Source of the DNA: Saccharicrinis carchari
GTDB lineage: Bacteria; Bacteroidota; Bacteroidia; Bacteroidales; Marinilabiliaceae
DNA length: 64,000 nucleotides
NCBI RefSeq assembly: GCF_900182605.1
Contig: NZ_FXTB01000002.1
Location: forward strand, 372,001 to 436,000
Direction: 5' to 3'
The stretch's first letter is position 1. The number at the start of each line of letters is the position of its first letter. Shown here piece by piece: positions 18,290-28,018 of this stretch. Below the pieces are notes generated by a model, which searched no databases, had not been told where the DNA came from, and saw only the letters and a program-made list of their open reading frames with translations. A program made the position numbers and the translations under genes.

Positions 18290-19411
18290 ATGAAACTATT
18301 TGATGTATATCCCCTTTTTAATATTGAGCCGGTAAAAGCGCAAGGATGTTATGTATGGGATAAAGAACAAAATAAATACCTCGATTTATACGGTGGTCAT
18401 GCCGTTATAAGTATTGGACACACGCATCCGCATTATGTAGAGCGCATTACCCGGCAAATTAATAAAATTGGCTTTTATTCCAATTCGGTTCAAAACCAGT
18501 TGCAAAAAGATTTGGCGCAAAAACTGGGCGACTTATCCGGCATGGATGATTACGATCTGTTTCTCTGTAACTCAGGTGCCGAGGCCAACGAGAATGCCCT
18601 TAAGTTGGCCTCGTTTGCTACGGGCAATAAAAAAGTTATTTCCTTTAAAAAGGGTTTTCATGGCCGAACATCGGCAGCGGTGGCTATTACTGATAATCCC
18701 AAAATAATTGCCCCTCTCAACAGTAACCACCAAACGGTAATACTTGAGCTTAACGATTTGGAAGCCGTTGAAAAGGAACTTGCAAAAAAAGATGTGTGTG
18801 CTGTAATTATTGAAGGAATACAAGGTATAGGTGGTATCATTGTTCCGGATGCTTCTTTTTTAGAAGGATTGCGCGATCTTTGCGATAAGTATGGCGCCCT
18901 GTTAATATTAGACGAAATTCAGTCCGGCTACGGACGATCCGGAAAGTTCTTTGCCTTTCAGTACAGCAAGGTAAAACCACATTTAGTAACCATGGCCAAA
19001 GGAATGGGTAACGGTTTTCCAATAGGAGGAGTGCTTATTTCAAATGCTTTTGAGCCTTGGTTTGGTATGTTAGGAACAACTTTTGGGGGCAATTACCTGG
19101 CATGTGCTGCGGCACTGGCCGTTTTGGAGGTGATGGAACAGGAAAGCCTGATTCAAAATGCTGCTAAGGTAGGCCGGTACATTATGGATAAAGCACATGA
19201 AAAACTAAGAGGTTGCGAAGTGAGGGGGCTGGGCTTGATGATTGGTTTGGATTTTGGATACAATATAACAGATTTAAGAAAAAAACTTCTGTTCGAAGAT
19301 AAAATATTTACCGGGGTGTCAGGCGCCAACATTATTCGAATTTTACCACCCTTAAATCTTCAGAAGAGTCAAGCCGATCAGTTTCTGGATAAATTAGCTG
19401 AGTCGTTATAG
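18290..19411 (+). CDS. argD: N-acylornithine aminotransferase
   Basis: A 373-residue class III PLP aminotransferase that transfers the amino group of glutamate to the acylglutamate semialdehyde. NSGAEANENALK near residues 94-105, LILDEIQSGYGR around 206-216 and the PLP lysine Lys237 in TMAKGMGNGFPIGG are all present. It follows argC by 94 nt. Confidence 0.94.
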   Translation: MKLFDVYPLFNIEPVKAQGCYVWDKEQNKYLDLYGGHAVISIGHTHPHYVERITRQINKIGFYSNSVQNQLQKDLAQKLGDLSGMDDYDLFLCNSGAEANENALKLASFATGNKKVISFKKGFHGRTSAAVAITDNPKIIAPLNSNHQTVILELNDLEAVEKELAKKDVCAVIIEGIQGIGGIIVPDASFLEGLRDLCDKYGALLILDEIQSGYGRSGKFFAFQYSKVKPHLVTMAKGMGNGFPIGGVLISNAFEPWFGMLGTTFGGNYLACAAALAVLEVMEQESLIQNAAKVGRYIMDKAHEKLRGCEVRGLGLMIGLDFGYNITDLRKKLLFEDKIFTGVSGANIIRILPPLNLQKSQADQFLDKLAESL

Positions 19412-19577
19412 ATGAATGAGGCTTGTTGCAATCGTAAAGTCACAATGTAAACTATAGGTCATGGTCGGATTTTTTAAAATCAGGAATGGAAAGATATAAA
19501 TGGTGTGAAGTAGTGATTGATGGAACGGCGTAGGTGTTGTTCCGGATATGTTGCTCAACATCGGACAAAGTAATAAT

Positions 19578-20381
19578 ATGAAGAATAAAAAAATAGCCAT
19601 CATCGGAGGAGGAAACTTGGGGCAGGCCATTGCCAAAGGTATTGTAAACTCTAAAATTGTTGCCCCATCAAACATTACCCTTACACGGCGCAGGTTACAT
19701 TTGCTTGAACACATAAAAAAAGAAGGCTTTAATGTAACTGCGGATAACAAAGAAGCTGCTGCTGATGCACATATTCTTTTTATTGCGGTAAAACCATTTC
19801 AGTTGCAGCAGATAGTTGAAGAAATAGCACCGATTATTGCATCCGGTACCATCATTATTTCCCTTGCCACGGGTATAGCATCTACAAGCATTGAAAACTA
19901 TTTTCAAAAATCAATGCCCATCTTCAGGGCTATGCCAAACACGGCTATCGCTATTGGCGAATCAATGACTTGTGTTTCGGCATATAACGCCAACGAGGAA
20001 CAGAAAAAAATCGTCCTCACCTTATTTGAGCAAGTGGGTAAGGCACTTATTATACCCGAGGAACTTATGTCGTCGGCAACCGTTTTGGCCGCATGTGGTA
20101 TTGCCTATGCTTTGCGTTTTATCCGGGCGGCTACCCAGGGGGGTATAGAAATTGGATTTGGATCGGAGCTGGCCTTGCAGATAGCGGCCCAAACCGTTAA
20201 GGGAGCCGCCGACTTGCTGATTAAATCGAGCACCCACCCCGAAGAAGAAATAGACAAAGTAACAACCCCGCGTGGCGTAACTATCTCCGGTCTCAACGAA
20301 ATGGAACACCAGGGATTTAGTTCGGCATTGATAAAAGGATTGTTAACTTCGTATAACAAAATAGAGAACGGGAAGGCGTAG
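19578..20381 (+). CDS. proC: Pyrroline-5-carboxylate reductase
   Basis: A 267-residue ProC catalysing the last step of proline synthesis. The N-terminal IAIIGGGNLGQAIAKGIV is the NAD(P)-binding site, and the C-terminal signature VTTPRGVTISGLNEME matches the P5C reductase motif (TSPGGTTxxxL with substitutions). The ATG at 19578 is used; an in-frame ATG at 19548 would add ten residues ahead of the Rossmann strand. It begins the embedded proline set proC-proB-proA. Confidence 0.94.
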   Translation: MKNKKIAIIGGGNLGQAIAKGIVNSKIVAPSNITLTRRRLHLLEHIKKEGFNVTADNKEAAADAHILFIAVKPFQLQQIVEEIAPIIASGTIIISLATGIASTSIENYFQKSMPIFRAMPNTAIAIGESMTCVSAYNANEEQKKIVLTLFEQVGKALIIPEELMSSATVLAACGIAYALRFIRAATQGGIEIGFGSELALQIAAQTVKGAADLLIKSSTHPEEEIDKVTTPRGVTISGLNEMEHQGFSSALIKGLLTSYNKIENGKA

Positions 20382-20436
20382 CGATAAGCTCATAGCTCCT
20401 GCTCTCTTATCTCAAATTATAAAAGTCGATAAACAC

Positions 20437-21531
20437 GTGTTCAAATCTATCATTATAAAAATAGGTTCTAATGTACTTACACAAAAAGATGGAACGCTCC
20501 ACTTAAAACGGGTTGCGCACCTGGTAGATCAAATAGCCGAGCTGCATGCCAAAAATAAAAAAGTTATTTTGGTTTCGTCGGGTGCAGTGGCTGCCGGCAG
20601 GTCTATGGTGCAGGTGGATAAAAAAGCGGATACCGTTTCGTCGCGACAGCTACTCTCGTCGGTAGGTCAGGTAAAGTTAATCAGTACCTATTCCAAACTT
20701 TTTCAGAAGCATGGCATGCAATGTGCGCAGGTGTTAGTGACCAAACAGGATTTTAGGTCGCGCGAGCATTATCTGAACATGAAAAATTGTGTTACTACAC
20801 TTTGCGATAACGGTATAATTCCCATCATAAACGAAAACGATGCTGTATCCGTTACCGCCTTGATGTTTACAGACAATGATGAGTTGGCGGGATTATTGGC
20901 AACCATGATGGGTAGTGATGCCTTGTTTATTTTGAGTAATGTTAATGGGATATATAATGGTGACCCTGATGACGTGCAATCGCAGGTAATTCGAACCATT
21001 GGCAATTCTACAGCTGATTTGTCGCAATATATATCAACCACCAAATCCGATTTCGGACGTGGGGGGATGCTCACCAAATGTCGCATTGCACAAAAAACAG
21101 CAGCGTCGGGCACTTCGGTGCACATTGCCAATGGAACAAAGCAGAATATTTTACTTGAGCTGAACGCCGATGCAGATCAGGTTGAACACACCCAATTTAT
21201 AAAAGGGGTCAAATATAAGGCCGTAAAAAAATGGATCGCCTACTCCGAATCGTTTACCAATGCCGAAGTGCATATTAATGCAGGTGCATTTGAAGCCTTA
21301 AATTCAAAAAAGGCCACCAGCTTGCTTTTGGCAGGTGTGGTTAAAATGACCGGAGATTTTAAAAAGGGCGATCTGTTAAAAATTATATTGGAAAACGGCA
21401 AAACGGTTGGGATAGGAAAGGCGCAGTACGATCGTGCGCGAGCCGAAAAACATATCCACGACATAAAATATAAACCGCTGATACATTACGATTATTTGTA
21501 TTTATTTGCGGATATTGAGGTAACAGTTTAA
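20437..21531 (+). CDS. proB: Glutamate 5-kinase
   Basis: A 364-residue gamma-glutamyl kinase. The amino-acid-kinase domain shows IIIKIGSNVLT at the start, LVSSGAVAAG near residue 45, INENDAV near 129 and GRGGMLTKC near 208. The last 90 residues fit a PUA domain, as in full-length ProB. The start is a GTG at 20437; no in-frame ATG precedes the first strand. It follows proC by 55 nt. Confidence 0.94.
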   Translation: MFKSIIIKIGSNVLTQKDGTLHLKRVAHLVDQIAELHAKNKKVILVSSGAVAAGRSMVQVDKKADTVSSRQLLSSVGQVKLISTYSKLFQKHGMQCAQVLVTKQDFRSREHYLNMKNCVTTLCDNGIIPIINENDAVSVTALMFTDNDELAGLLATMMGSDALFILSNVNGIYNGDPDDVQSQVIRTIGNSTADLSQYISTTKSDFGRGGMLTKCRIAQKTAASGTSVHIANGTKQNILLELNADADQVEHTQFIKGVKYKAVKKWIAYSESFTNAEVHINAGAFEALNSKKATSLLLAGVVKMTGDFKKGDLLKIILENGKTVGIGKAQYDRARAEKHIHDIKYKPLIHYDYLYLFADIEVTV

Positions 21532-21555
21532 ATAGATATTTAAATCCATTGATAC

Positions 21556-22806
21556 ATGCAGTGCTTACATCAATTCGAAAAAGTAAAGGAGGCTGCCCGC
21601 GCTTGCTCCTTGATAAAAAAAGATGATATTGCGGCGCTCCTAAATAAATTGGCAGAGCAGGCCGAAAAAAATATTCCTGATCTTCTGGCGGCTAACCAAA
21701 AGGATTTGGAAAGAATGGATAAAGACGATCCCAAATACGATCGTCTTAAGCTGACTGGCGATCGTATCCGTGCTATTGCGGCAGATATTAAAAATGTGGC
21801 TCGTCTGCCCTTTCCGGTAGGTGAAATAGTGGAAGAGAAAACACTCGACAACGGAATGAATTTACAAAAAGTGCGTGTTCCGCTTGGTGTTGTAGGGGTA
21901 ATTTACGAGGCACGCCCCAATGTAACATTCGATGTGTTTGCCTTGTGTATGCAGAGTGGTAACGCTTGTGTGCTAAAAGGAGGCAGTGATGCCCAATATT
22001 CTAATAAAGCCATTGCCAAATTGATACACCAAGTGCTACAACAGCAAGGCTTAAATACCGAACTCTTGCAACTTTTACCTCCCGACAGGTCGGCCGCCAC
22101 GGAGTTAATGAACGCCGTGGGTTTTGTGGATATTCTGATTCCTCGCGGTTCTCAGAACCTCATTGATTCGGTACGACAGAATGCCAACATCCCTGTTATT
22201 GAAACCGGTGCCGGCATTGTTCATACTTATGTAGATGCATCGGCAGATGTAAAAAAAGCAAGTGAGATAGTGGTGAATGCAAAAACGAGGAGGTGCAGTG
22301 TTTGCAATGCGTTGGATTGTTTAGTGCTGCATAAAAGTCAGCTATCCAACCTGCCACAATTGGTGGAAGGTATGAAAAAGTTTGGGGTGGAGATTTTTGC
22401 CGACGAAAGAGCCTTTGCCGGGCTGCAAGGTAAGTATCCCGATGAGCTGCTACTAAAAGCAAACGAAGAATCCTACGGAACAGAATTTCTCTCGCATAAA
22501 ATGAGCATTAAAACGGTAGAGAGTCTGGATGAGGCACTCGATCATATCTATAAATACAGTTCAAAGCACAGCGAAGCCATCATTGCCGAAGATGCCGAAA
22601 CCATAGCCCGCTTTTTAAACGAGGTGGATGCAGCAGCGGTTTATGCTAATGCCTCTACTGCCTTTACCGACGGAGCGCAGTTTGGATTGGGCGCCGAAAT
22701 AGGTATCAGCACCCAAAAGCTTCATGCCCGTGGCCCCATGGCCTTGCGCGAGCTTACCAGCTATAAATGGCTGGTGCGCGGTAATGGAAATATACGCCCC
22801 GCGTAG
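21556..22806 (+). CDS. proA: Glutamate-5-semialdehyde dehydrogenase (gamma-glutamyl phosphate reductase)
   Basis: A 416-residue ProA, NADPH-dependent, of the aldehyde dehydrogenase fold. [17 protein letters not shown] near residue 100, CVLKGGSDA, and the catalytic-cysteine region [10 protein letters not shown] near residue 250 are present, with the ProA signature [20 protein letters not shown] near the C-terminus. It lies 24 nt after proB, and a terminator-like hairpin follows the stop. Confidence 0.95.
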   Translation: MQCLHQFEKVKEAARACSLIKKDDIAALLNKLAEQAEKNIPDLLAANQKDLERMDKDDPKYDRLKLTGDRIRAIAADIKNVARLPFPVGEIVEEKTLDNGMNLQKVRVPLGVVGVIYEARPNVTFDVFALCMQSGNACVLKGGSDAQYSNKAIAKLIHQVLQQQGLNTELLQLLPPDRSAATELMNAVGFVDILIPRGSQNLIDSVRQNANIPVIETGAGIVHTYVDASADVKKASEIVVNAKTRRCSVCNALDCLVLHKSQLSNLPQLVEGMKKFGVEIFADERAFAGLQGKYPDELLLKANEESYGTEFLSHKMSIKTVESLDEALDHIYKYSSKHSEAIIAEDAETIARFLNEVDAAAVYANASTAFTDGAQFGLGAEIGISTQKLHARGPMALRELTSYKWLVRGNGNIRPA

Positions 22807-22811
22807 CACTA

Positions 22812-22868
22812 AAGGAACGGTTCTTTATTTACATCGCGCCAATAAGAACCGTTCCTTAATTTCTTTTT
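22812..22868 (+). terminator. Strong hairpin with T-run between proA and argF'
   Basis: A perfect 14-bp stem (22812-22825 with 22844-22857) with an 18-nt loop is followed by AATTTCTTTTTTG. It begins 6 nt after the proA stop, so the proline segment may be terminated or attenuated before argF'. Confidence 0.85.
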
Positions 22869-22877
22869 TGTCTTGAT

Positions 22878-22910
22878 ACTCATTACTCATTACTCATTAC
22901 TCATTACTCA
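22878..22910. repeat. Heptanucleotide tandem repeat (ACTCATT), about 4.7 copies
   Basis: Four perfect ACTCATT units and a partial fifth lie in the argF' leader. The array is flanked on both sides by CTTGATAC, so the block looks like a slipped duplication. Confidence 0.9.
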
Positions 22911-22931
22911 CTACTTGATACAATAAATTCG

Positions 22932-23879
22932 ATGAAACGATATTTGCAAGTTGACGATATAGGCGATTTAAAACAAGCCTTAAAAGATGCATTTGAAATT
23001 AAACAGAACCCCTATGCATTTAAACAATTAGGGGAGAATAAGACCATTATATTGGTGTTTTTTAACTCCAGTTTGCGAACACGCCTGAGCACGCAAAAGG
23101 CAGCCATGAACATGGGTATGAATGTGATGGTACTCGATATAAACAAAGATGGTTGGAAATTAGAAAGTGAAATGGGCGTGGTGATGGACGGCGATAAGCC
23201 CGAACATATTAAGGAAGCGGTGCCGGTAATTGGTCAATACTGCGATATGATAGGGGTACGCTCGTTTGCTACCTTTGAGAGCAAGGACGACGATTACAGC
23301 GAAAAAGTCATTAACCAGTTTATACAATATTCAGGTGTTCCTGTTATCAGTTTAGAATCGGCCACGCGTCACCCCCTGCAGGCTTTTGCCGATTTAATAA
23401 CCATTGAGGAGCATAAACAAAAAGAACGTCCCAAGGTAGTGCTCACCTGGGCGCCCCATCCACGAGCATTGCCGCAGGCCGTGGCCAATTCCTTTGCCGA
23501 ATGGATGAAAAAAGCCGAGGTGGATTTTGTGATTACCCATCCCAAAGGTTATGAACTGGCCAATGAATTTGCCGAGGGAGCAAGCATTGAATACGACCAG
23601 CGCAAAGCATTCAAGGATGCAGATTTTATCTATGCCAAAAACTGGTCGTCGTTTAACAATTACGGTAAGGTGCTGTCTCAGGACAAGGATTGGACTGTGG
23701 ATGAAGAGAAAATGGCGCTTACAAACGGTGCTAAGTTTATGCACTGCCTGCCGGTACGCCGTAATATGATTGTTAGCGACGGCGTTATTGAAAGTAAAAA
23801 TTCCATAGTAGTTCAACAAGCCGCCAACCGGGTTGTTTCGGCACAAACGGTCATTAAAAGGATGTTGGAGGGATTGTAA
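22932..23879 (+). CDS. argF': N-succinyl-L-ornithine carbamoyltransferase
   Basis: A 315-residue transcarbamylase closely similar, from memory, to the Bacteroides fragilis SOTCase. The carbamoyl-phosphate motif here is NSSLRTR (45-51) rather than the STRT of ordinary OTCases, with HPLQAFAD at 147-154 and HCLPVRRN at 271-278. Residue 90 is Pro in MDGDKPEH; in the characterised pair of enzymes Pro here goes with succinylornithine and Glu with acetylornithine. Hence the arginine pathway is predicted to carbamoylate N-succinylornithine, not free ornithine. It follows a terminator and a tandem repeat, so it may have its own start of transcription. Confidence 0.93.
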   Translation: MKRYLQVDDIGDLKQALKDAFEIKQNPYAFKQLGENKTIILVFFNSSLRTRLSTQKAAMNMGMNVMVLDINKDGWKLESEMGVVMDGDKPEHIKEAVPVIGQYCDMIGVRSFATFESKDDDYSEKVINQFIQYSGVPVISLESATRHPLQAFADLITIEEHKQKERPKVVLTWAPHPRALPQAVANSFAEWMKKAEVDFVITHPKGYELANEFAEGASIEYDQRKAFKDADFIYAKNWSSFNNYGKVLSQDKDWTVDEEKMALTNGAKFMHCLPVRRNMIVSDGVIESKNSIVVQQAANRVVSAQTVIKRMLEGL

Positions 23880-23933
23880 TTTCAAGTATAGCCAATTTTT
23901 ATTTTGTATGTTGCATCAAGGCAAGCAATGAAG

Positions 23934-23963
23934 AGCCCTCCCTTGAATTGGGGAGGCTTTTTA
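23934..23963 (+). terminator. Hairpin terminator after argF'
   Basis: An AGCC(C)TCCC / GGGAGGCT stem with one bulged C and an 8-nt loop is followed by a T-run at 23958-23962. It lies 55 nt after the argF' stop. The stem resembles GC-rich hairpins elsewhere in the window. Confidence 0.7.
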
Positions 23964-24160
23964 CTGTCGTACAGAACCATGGTGTAAGTTACATTTATTC
24001 TGTGCGTAGAATTTACATGCAAAAAAGCAAGCCGATTTATTGAGTGGTTTACATACAGCGACGAAAGTATAGACGGAAAAAGCAAAACGAAAGCGTATGC
24101 ACTGTTTGAAAGGAATTGACTACTCGTATTATTACGAAGAATTTGACTAATTAAAAAACC

Positions 24161-24937
24161 ATGCAACAACTAAGCATTATAAAGGTAGGTGGAAAAGTAG
24201 TAGAAACACCCGAATCCTTGCAGCAATTGCTCAATGATTTTGTGGCCTTACCCGGCCTTAAAGTATTGGTTCACGGTGGTGGACGATCGGCTACCAAAGT
24301 GGCCGAACAACTGGGTATTGAAACTAAAATGGTGGAAGGTCGCCGGATTACCGATATGGAAACCCTAAAGGTGGTAACCATGGTGTATGCGGGGCTGGTC
24401 AATAAAAACATTGTGGCCTCCTTGCAAGCCAAGGGAGCCAATGCCATAGGCCTTACCGGTGCCGATCTGAATTTGATAAAGGCAATAAAACGGCCGGTTA
24501 AAAATATCGACTACGGTTATGTGGGCGATGTGGAATCTGTTCAGGTGGAAGAATTGATGGAGCTCCTCAACAAAAAGGTGGTTCCGGTAATTGCCCCCTT
24601 AACGCACGATGGCTTAGGCAATATGCTCAATACAAATGCCGACACCATGGCTTCGGCGTTGGCAGGTGCCTTGGCAAAGCACTACCGTGTAAATCTGGTT
24701 TACTGCTTCGAGAAAAGAGGTGTTTTGAGTAATCCGAATGATGATGATGCCCTGATTGATAAGCTAAGCCATCCCCTTTTTAAACAATACCAGCAAAGTG
24801 GAGTTATTGCAGAGGGAATGATACCGAAATTGGACAATGGATTTAATGCCCTTAATAAAGGTGTTGAAAAGGTAATTATTACCAATACCGAAGGTTTAAA
24901 GCAAGGCTTCAATGCAGGTACAGTATTAGTTTTGTAG
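24161..24937 (+). CDS. argB: N-acylglutamate kinase
   Basis: A 258-residue amino-acid-kinase protein phosphorylating N-acylglutamate. KVGGKVVE at the start, VLVHGGGRSATKVAEQLG near residue 37, GLTGADLNLI and NTNADTMASALA near 160 identify ArgB. It is shorter than the arginine-inhibited ArgB type and lacks its N-terminal helix, so feedback inhibition by arginine is unlikely (inference). The acyl group is probably succinyl here. It follows argF' after about 280 nt that contain a terminator. Confidence 0.93.
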   Translation: MQQLSIIKVGGKVVETPESLQQLLNDFVALPGLKVLVHGGGRSATKVAEQLGIETKMVEGRRITDMETLKVVTMVYAGLVNKNIVASLQAKGANAIGLTGADLNLIKAIKRPVKNIDYGYVGDVESVQVEELMELLNKKVVPVIAPLTHDGLGNMLNTNADTMASALAGALAKHYRVNLVYCFEKRGVLSNPNDDDALIDKLSHPLFKQYQQSGVIAEGMIPKLDNGFNALNKGVEKVIITNTEGLKQGFNAGTVLVL

Positions 24938-25290
24938 TTGCTTTTTAAAAAAAGTATCAAGCATCAGGTTTTTAGTATCACCCAAAAGCTGTAGACTTTA
25001 ATGGCGATTCTCACAGTGTTTTAGCATCTGATTGGCCAAATGAAATATAGAATTTATCTTTTGGTTAAAACCGATTTGGCTTTCTAGGCATGTACGCCAT
25101 TTCGCGTGCTGCTCTAAATTTAAGCAAGCGCCAAAGCTAGCCTGCCCAGGCGCTAGTAGAGCTGTAATTGCGGTGCCTGGTTATAAGAAAAGCCTTATTC
25201 AAATTAGCTGAGTTTGTAGATCCGGGCCTTATCCCGGGGTAAATCAAAGCATAAACATCGGGCTTAAGCCCAACCTTATTTAATACAAGT
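24938..25290. repeat. Intergenic region with GC-rich palindromes
   Basis: About 350 nt with no ORF between argB and argE. It holds a hairpin AGCGCC...GGCGCT around 25127-25153, CCGGG-CCTTAT-CCCGG near 25222-25237, and the perfect 12-bp palindrome GGGCTTAAGCCC at 25260-25271. The composition differs from the AT-rich spacers nearby, suggesting REP-like repeats. Confidence 0.5.
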
Positions 25291-26361
25291 ATGAGTAAAA
25301 TCGAAAAGTACACCCTAGAAGTCATCGACCTTTTAAAGCAACTCATTGCCATCGAGTCCTTTAGCCGGCAGGAGGATAAGGCCGCCGATTTGATGGAGGG
25401 TTTTTTAAAGAGAAAAGGATTGGTGGTGAATAGAAAACAGAATAACCTATGGGTTTGGGCGAAGGAACCGGATACTAATAAGCCTACTATTCTGCTCAAC
25501 TCACATTTAGATACAGTAAAGCCGTCGTTTAAATGGACTTACCCTCCCTTTGAACCCATCGTCGAAGGTGATATCTTATACGGATTGGGCAGTAACGATG
25601 CAGGCGGTCCATTGGTAGCTCTGCTGGCTGCTTTTTTATTGTTGGCAGAGCAAGAGCAAGCCTACAACCTGGTTTATGCAGCCACGGCTGAGGAAGAGAT
25701 ATCCGGAGCCAATGGGGTAGCCCTGATTTTTGATGAACTGGGGCCTATAGATTTGGGTATCGTAGGTGAACCTACCGAGATGCAAATGGCTGTAGCCGAA
25801 AAGGGATTGTTGGTATTGGATTGCGAGGCTATAGGTAAAGCCGGCCATGCTGCACGCAACGAGGGAGTAAACGCTATTTATAAAGCAATTAAGGATATCG
25901 AGTGGTTCAGGACTTACCAATTCCCCGAAGTTTCAGATTTATTTGGCCCGGTAAAGATGACCGTGACCCAGGTACAGTCTGGCACCCAGCACAATGTTGT
26001 TCCCGATACATGTACCTTTGTGGTAGATGTGCGGGTAAACGAAAAGTACACGAATAAACAAGTAGTAGATATAATTCAACGCCAGGTAAAGTGCAGGGTA
26101 ACTCCCCGCAGCACCAGGTTAAATAGTTCTTGTATCCCGATGCAACACCCCGTGGTACAAAAAGGTTTGCAGATGGGTAGAGCTTGTTATGGCTCCCCAA
26201 CTACATCGGATCAGGCTTTAATGTCTTTTACCACCTTAAAGATGGGGCCGGGACATTCTGGACGCTCGCATACAGCTGATGAATATATAAAACTAAGTGA
26301 AATTAAAGAGGGAATAGCGATTTATTATGAATTATTAAATGGTTTAAAAATACAATATTAA
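25291..26361 (+). CDS. argE: M20-family deacylase, ArgE-type
   Basis: A 356-residue metallopeptidase-fold hydrolase removing the N-acyl group in arginine synthesis. Metal and catalytic residues are visible: His72 and Asp74 in NSHLDTVKP, Asp103 in GSNDAGG and Glu134/Glu135 in TAEEEISG; GHSGRSHTADEY is near the C-terminus. With a succinylornithine carbamoyltransferase upstream, the likely substrate is N-succinylcitrulline or the acetyl equivalent, giving citrulline for ArgG. Substrate choice is inference. Confidence 0.9.
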   Translation: MSKIEKYTLEVIDLLKQLIAIESFSRQEDKAADLMEGFLKRKGLVVNRKQNNLWVWAKEPDTNKPTILLNSHLDTVKPSFKWTYPPFEPIVEGDILYGLGSNDAGGPLVALLAAFLLLAEQEQAYNLVYAATAEEEISGANGVALIFDELGPIDLGIVGEPTEMQMAVAEKGLLVLDCEAIGKAGHAARNEGVNAIYKAIKDIEWFRTYQFPEVSDLFGPVKMTVTQVQSGTQHNVVPDTCTFVVDVRVNEKYTNKQVVDIIQRQVKCRVTPRSTRLNSSCIPMQHPVVQKGLQMGRACYGSPTTSDQALMSFTTLKMGPGHSGRSHTADEYIKLSEIKEGIAIYYELLNGLKIQY

Positions 26362-26675
26362 CCTTCGTACATATCACATGCCATACGCATGGCTGATTAA
26401 GCATTGTACGAACGTTAAAAAATGTGACCAAAGTCATTAAAGCGTCTGTGCGATTTGAATTTATAAGTTAATTAATATATTTTTGCCTCATCCATAACAA
26501 AAACAGGCCGCATAATTAAGAATTCTTACCCACTATCCAGGCGGTAGATACATCTTAGTTGCTTTAATGCAAAATAGATAGATACATGAGAAAGAAATAT
26601 GGATAGTTTTATTCTTAGGTCTGCTATCACAGATTATAGAAAGCATTAAAAGCCAATAGAGAAAAAATAATACGC
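26362..26675. other. argE-argH intergenic region
   Basis: About 315 nt with no ORF. It contains the predicted argH promoter and then a leader of about 185 nt in which I see no clear terminator or ORF. Confidence 0.5.
26454..26485 (+). promoter_or_regulatory. argH promoter (-33 TTTG, -7 TATTTTTG)
   Basis: TTTG at 26454-26457, a 20-nt spacer and TATTTTTG at 26478-26485 match the Bacteroidota consensus. The -33 region reads TTTGAAT, the same heptamer as the argR -33/operator region. Confidence 0.65.
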
Positions 26676-28007
26676 ATGAAACTTTGGGACAAAGGAATAC
26701 AGGTAAACGATAAAGTAGATAGCTTTACGGTGGGTAAGGATAGAGAACTGGATTTATATCTGGCTCCCTTTGATGTGTTGGGAACAATGGCTCACATCAC
26801 CATGCTGGAGAGCGTTGGTTTATTGCAGCAAGAGGAGCTTCAGCAATTAATGGCAGAACTGAAAAACATATATGCTGAGGCGGTAAATGGTTCTTTTAAA
26901 ATTGAAGCGGGTGTTGAAGATGTGCACTCTCAGGTGGAAATGATGTTGACGGAGCGATTGGGCGATGTTGGCAAAAAAGTACATAGCGGAAGATCGCGCA
27001 ATGATCAGGTTTTGCTGGATTTAAAACTGTTTATTCGCAGTAAGATTGAGCATGTAGTGGAGGCAGTAAAAGAGTTTTTTGAAGCGCTGCAAACACAAAG
27101 CGAAAATTATAAAGATGCTTTGATACCTGGTTACACCCATCTGCAGGTAGCTATGCCTTCCTCTTTTGGTTTGTGGTTGGGTGCCTATGCCGAAAGCCTG
27201 ACCGACGACATGTACATGCTCAAGGCAGCATGGAAAATAAGTAACCAAAATCCTTTGGGAGCGGCCGCCGGTTATGGGAGCAGCTTTCCCTTAAATCGTC
27301 AGTTAACCACCGAATTGCTTGGTTTCGATAATATGAACTACAACGTGGTTTATGCTCAGCTGGGCCGCGGTAAAACGGAAAAAAATGTGGCCATGGCCTT
27401 GAGTTCCGTAGCCTACACCGTGGGTAAATTTGCTACAGATGCTTGTTTGTACATGAGTCAGAATTTTGGTTTTCTGAGTTTACCCGGTGAATTAACCACA
27501 GGATCGAGCATTATGCCTCATAAAAAAAATCCCGATGTATTTGAGCTCATCCGGGCCAAATGCAACCAGTTACAATCGCTCCCTCAAAGTATCGCCATGA
27601 TAACCGGTAATTTGCCGTCGGGATATTTTAGGGATCTGCAGTTGATAAAAGAAACTTTTTTACCCGCTTTCGACGAACTAATCAGTTGTTTGGATTTGGC
27701 TACTTTTGCTGTGAAAAATATCACGATAAAAAAGGATGTGCTTAACAACGAGATGTACAAATATGCATTTAGTGTAGAGGAGGTTAATAAACTCGTGTTG
27801 CAGGGCGTGCCTTTTCGGGATGCCTACAAGCAGGTGGCTGCGCTTATTGAAGAGGGTAATTTTGAACCTGAATTAAACGTTGCTCACACGCACGAGGGAA
27901 CCATCGGAAACCTGTGCAATGCACAGGTAAAACAAAAAATGGACACGCTGGTTGATTCCTTCAACTTTTCGGCGGTTAGTCAGGCAATTGAATCGTTAAG
28001 TAAATAA
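26676..28007 (+). CDS. argH: Argininosuccinate lyase
   Basis: A 443-residue ArgH that splits argininosuccinate into arginine and fumarate. HSGRSRNDQVLLD near residue 105, GYTHLQVAMPSSFG near 153 and the fumarase/aspartase-superfamily signature GSSIMPHKKNPD near 280 are intact. It has its own predicted promoter and is followed 11 nt later by a citrate synthase gene, so the two are one unit. Confidence 0.96.
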   Translation: MKLWDKGIQVNDKVDSFTVGKDRELDLYLAPFDVLGTMAHITMLESVGLLQQEELQQLMAELKNIYAEAVNGSFKIEAGVEDVHSQVEMMLTERLGDVGKKVHSGRSRNDQVLLDLKLFIRSKIEHVVEAVKEFFEALQTQSENYKDALIPGYTHLQVAMPSSFGLWLGAYAESLTDDMYMLKAAWKISNQNPLGAAAGYGSSFPLNRQLTTELLGFDNMNYNVVYAQLGRGKTEKNVAMALSSVAYTVGKFATDACLYMSQNFGFLSLPGELTTGSSIMPHKKNPDVFELIRAKCNQLQSLPQSIAMITGNLPSGYFRDLQLIKETFLPAFDELISCLDLATFAVKNITIKKDVLNNEMYKYAFSVEEVNKLVLQGVPFRDAYKQVAALIEEGNFEPELNVAHTHEGTIGNLCNAQVKQKMDTLVDSFNFSAVSQAIESLSK

Positions 28008-28018
28008 AAATATAACAA

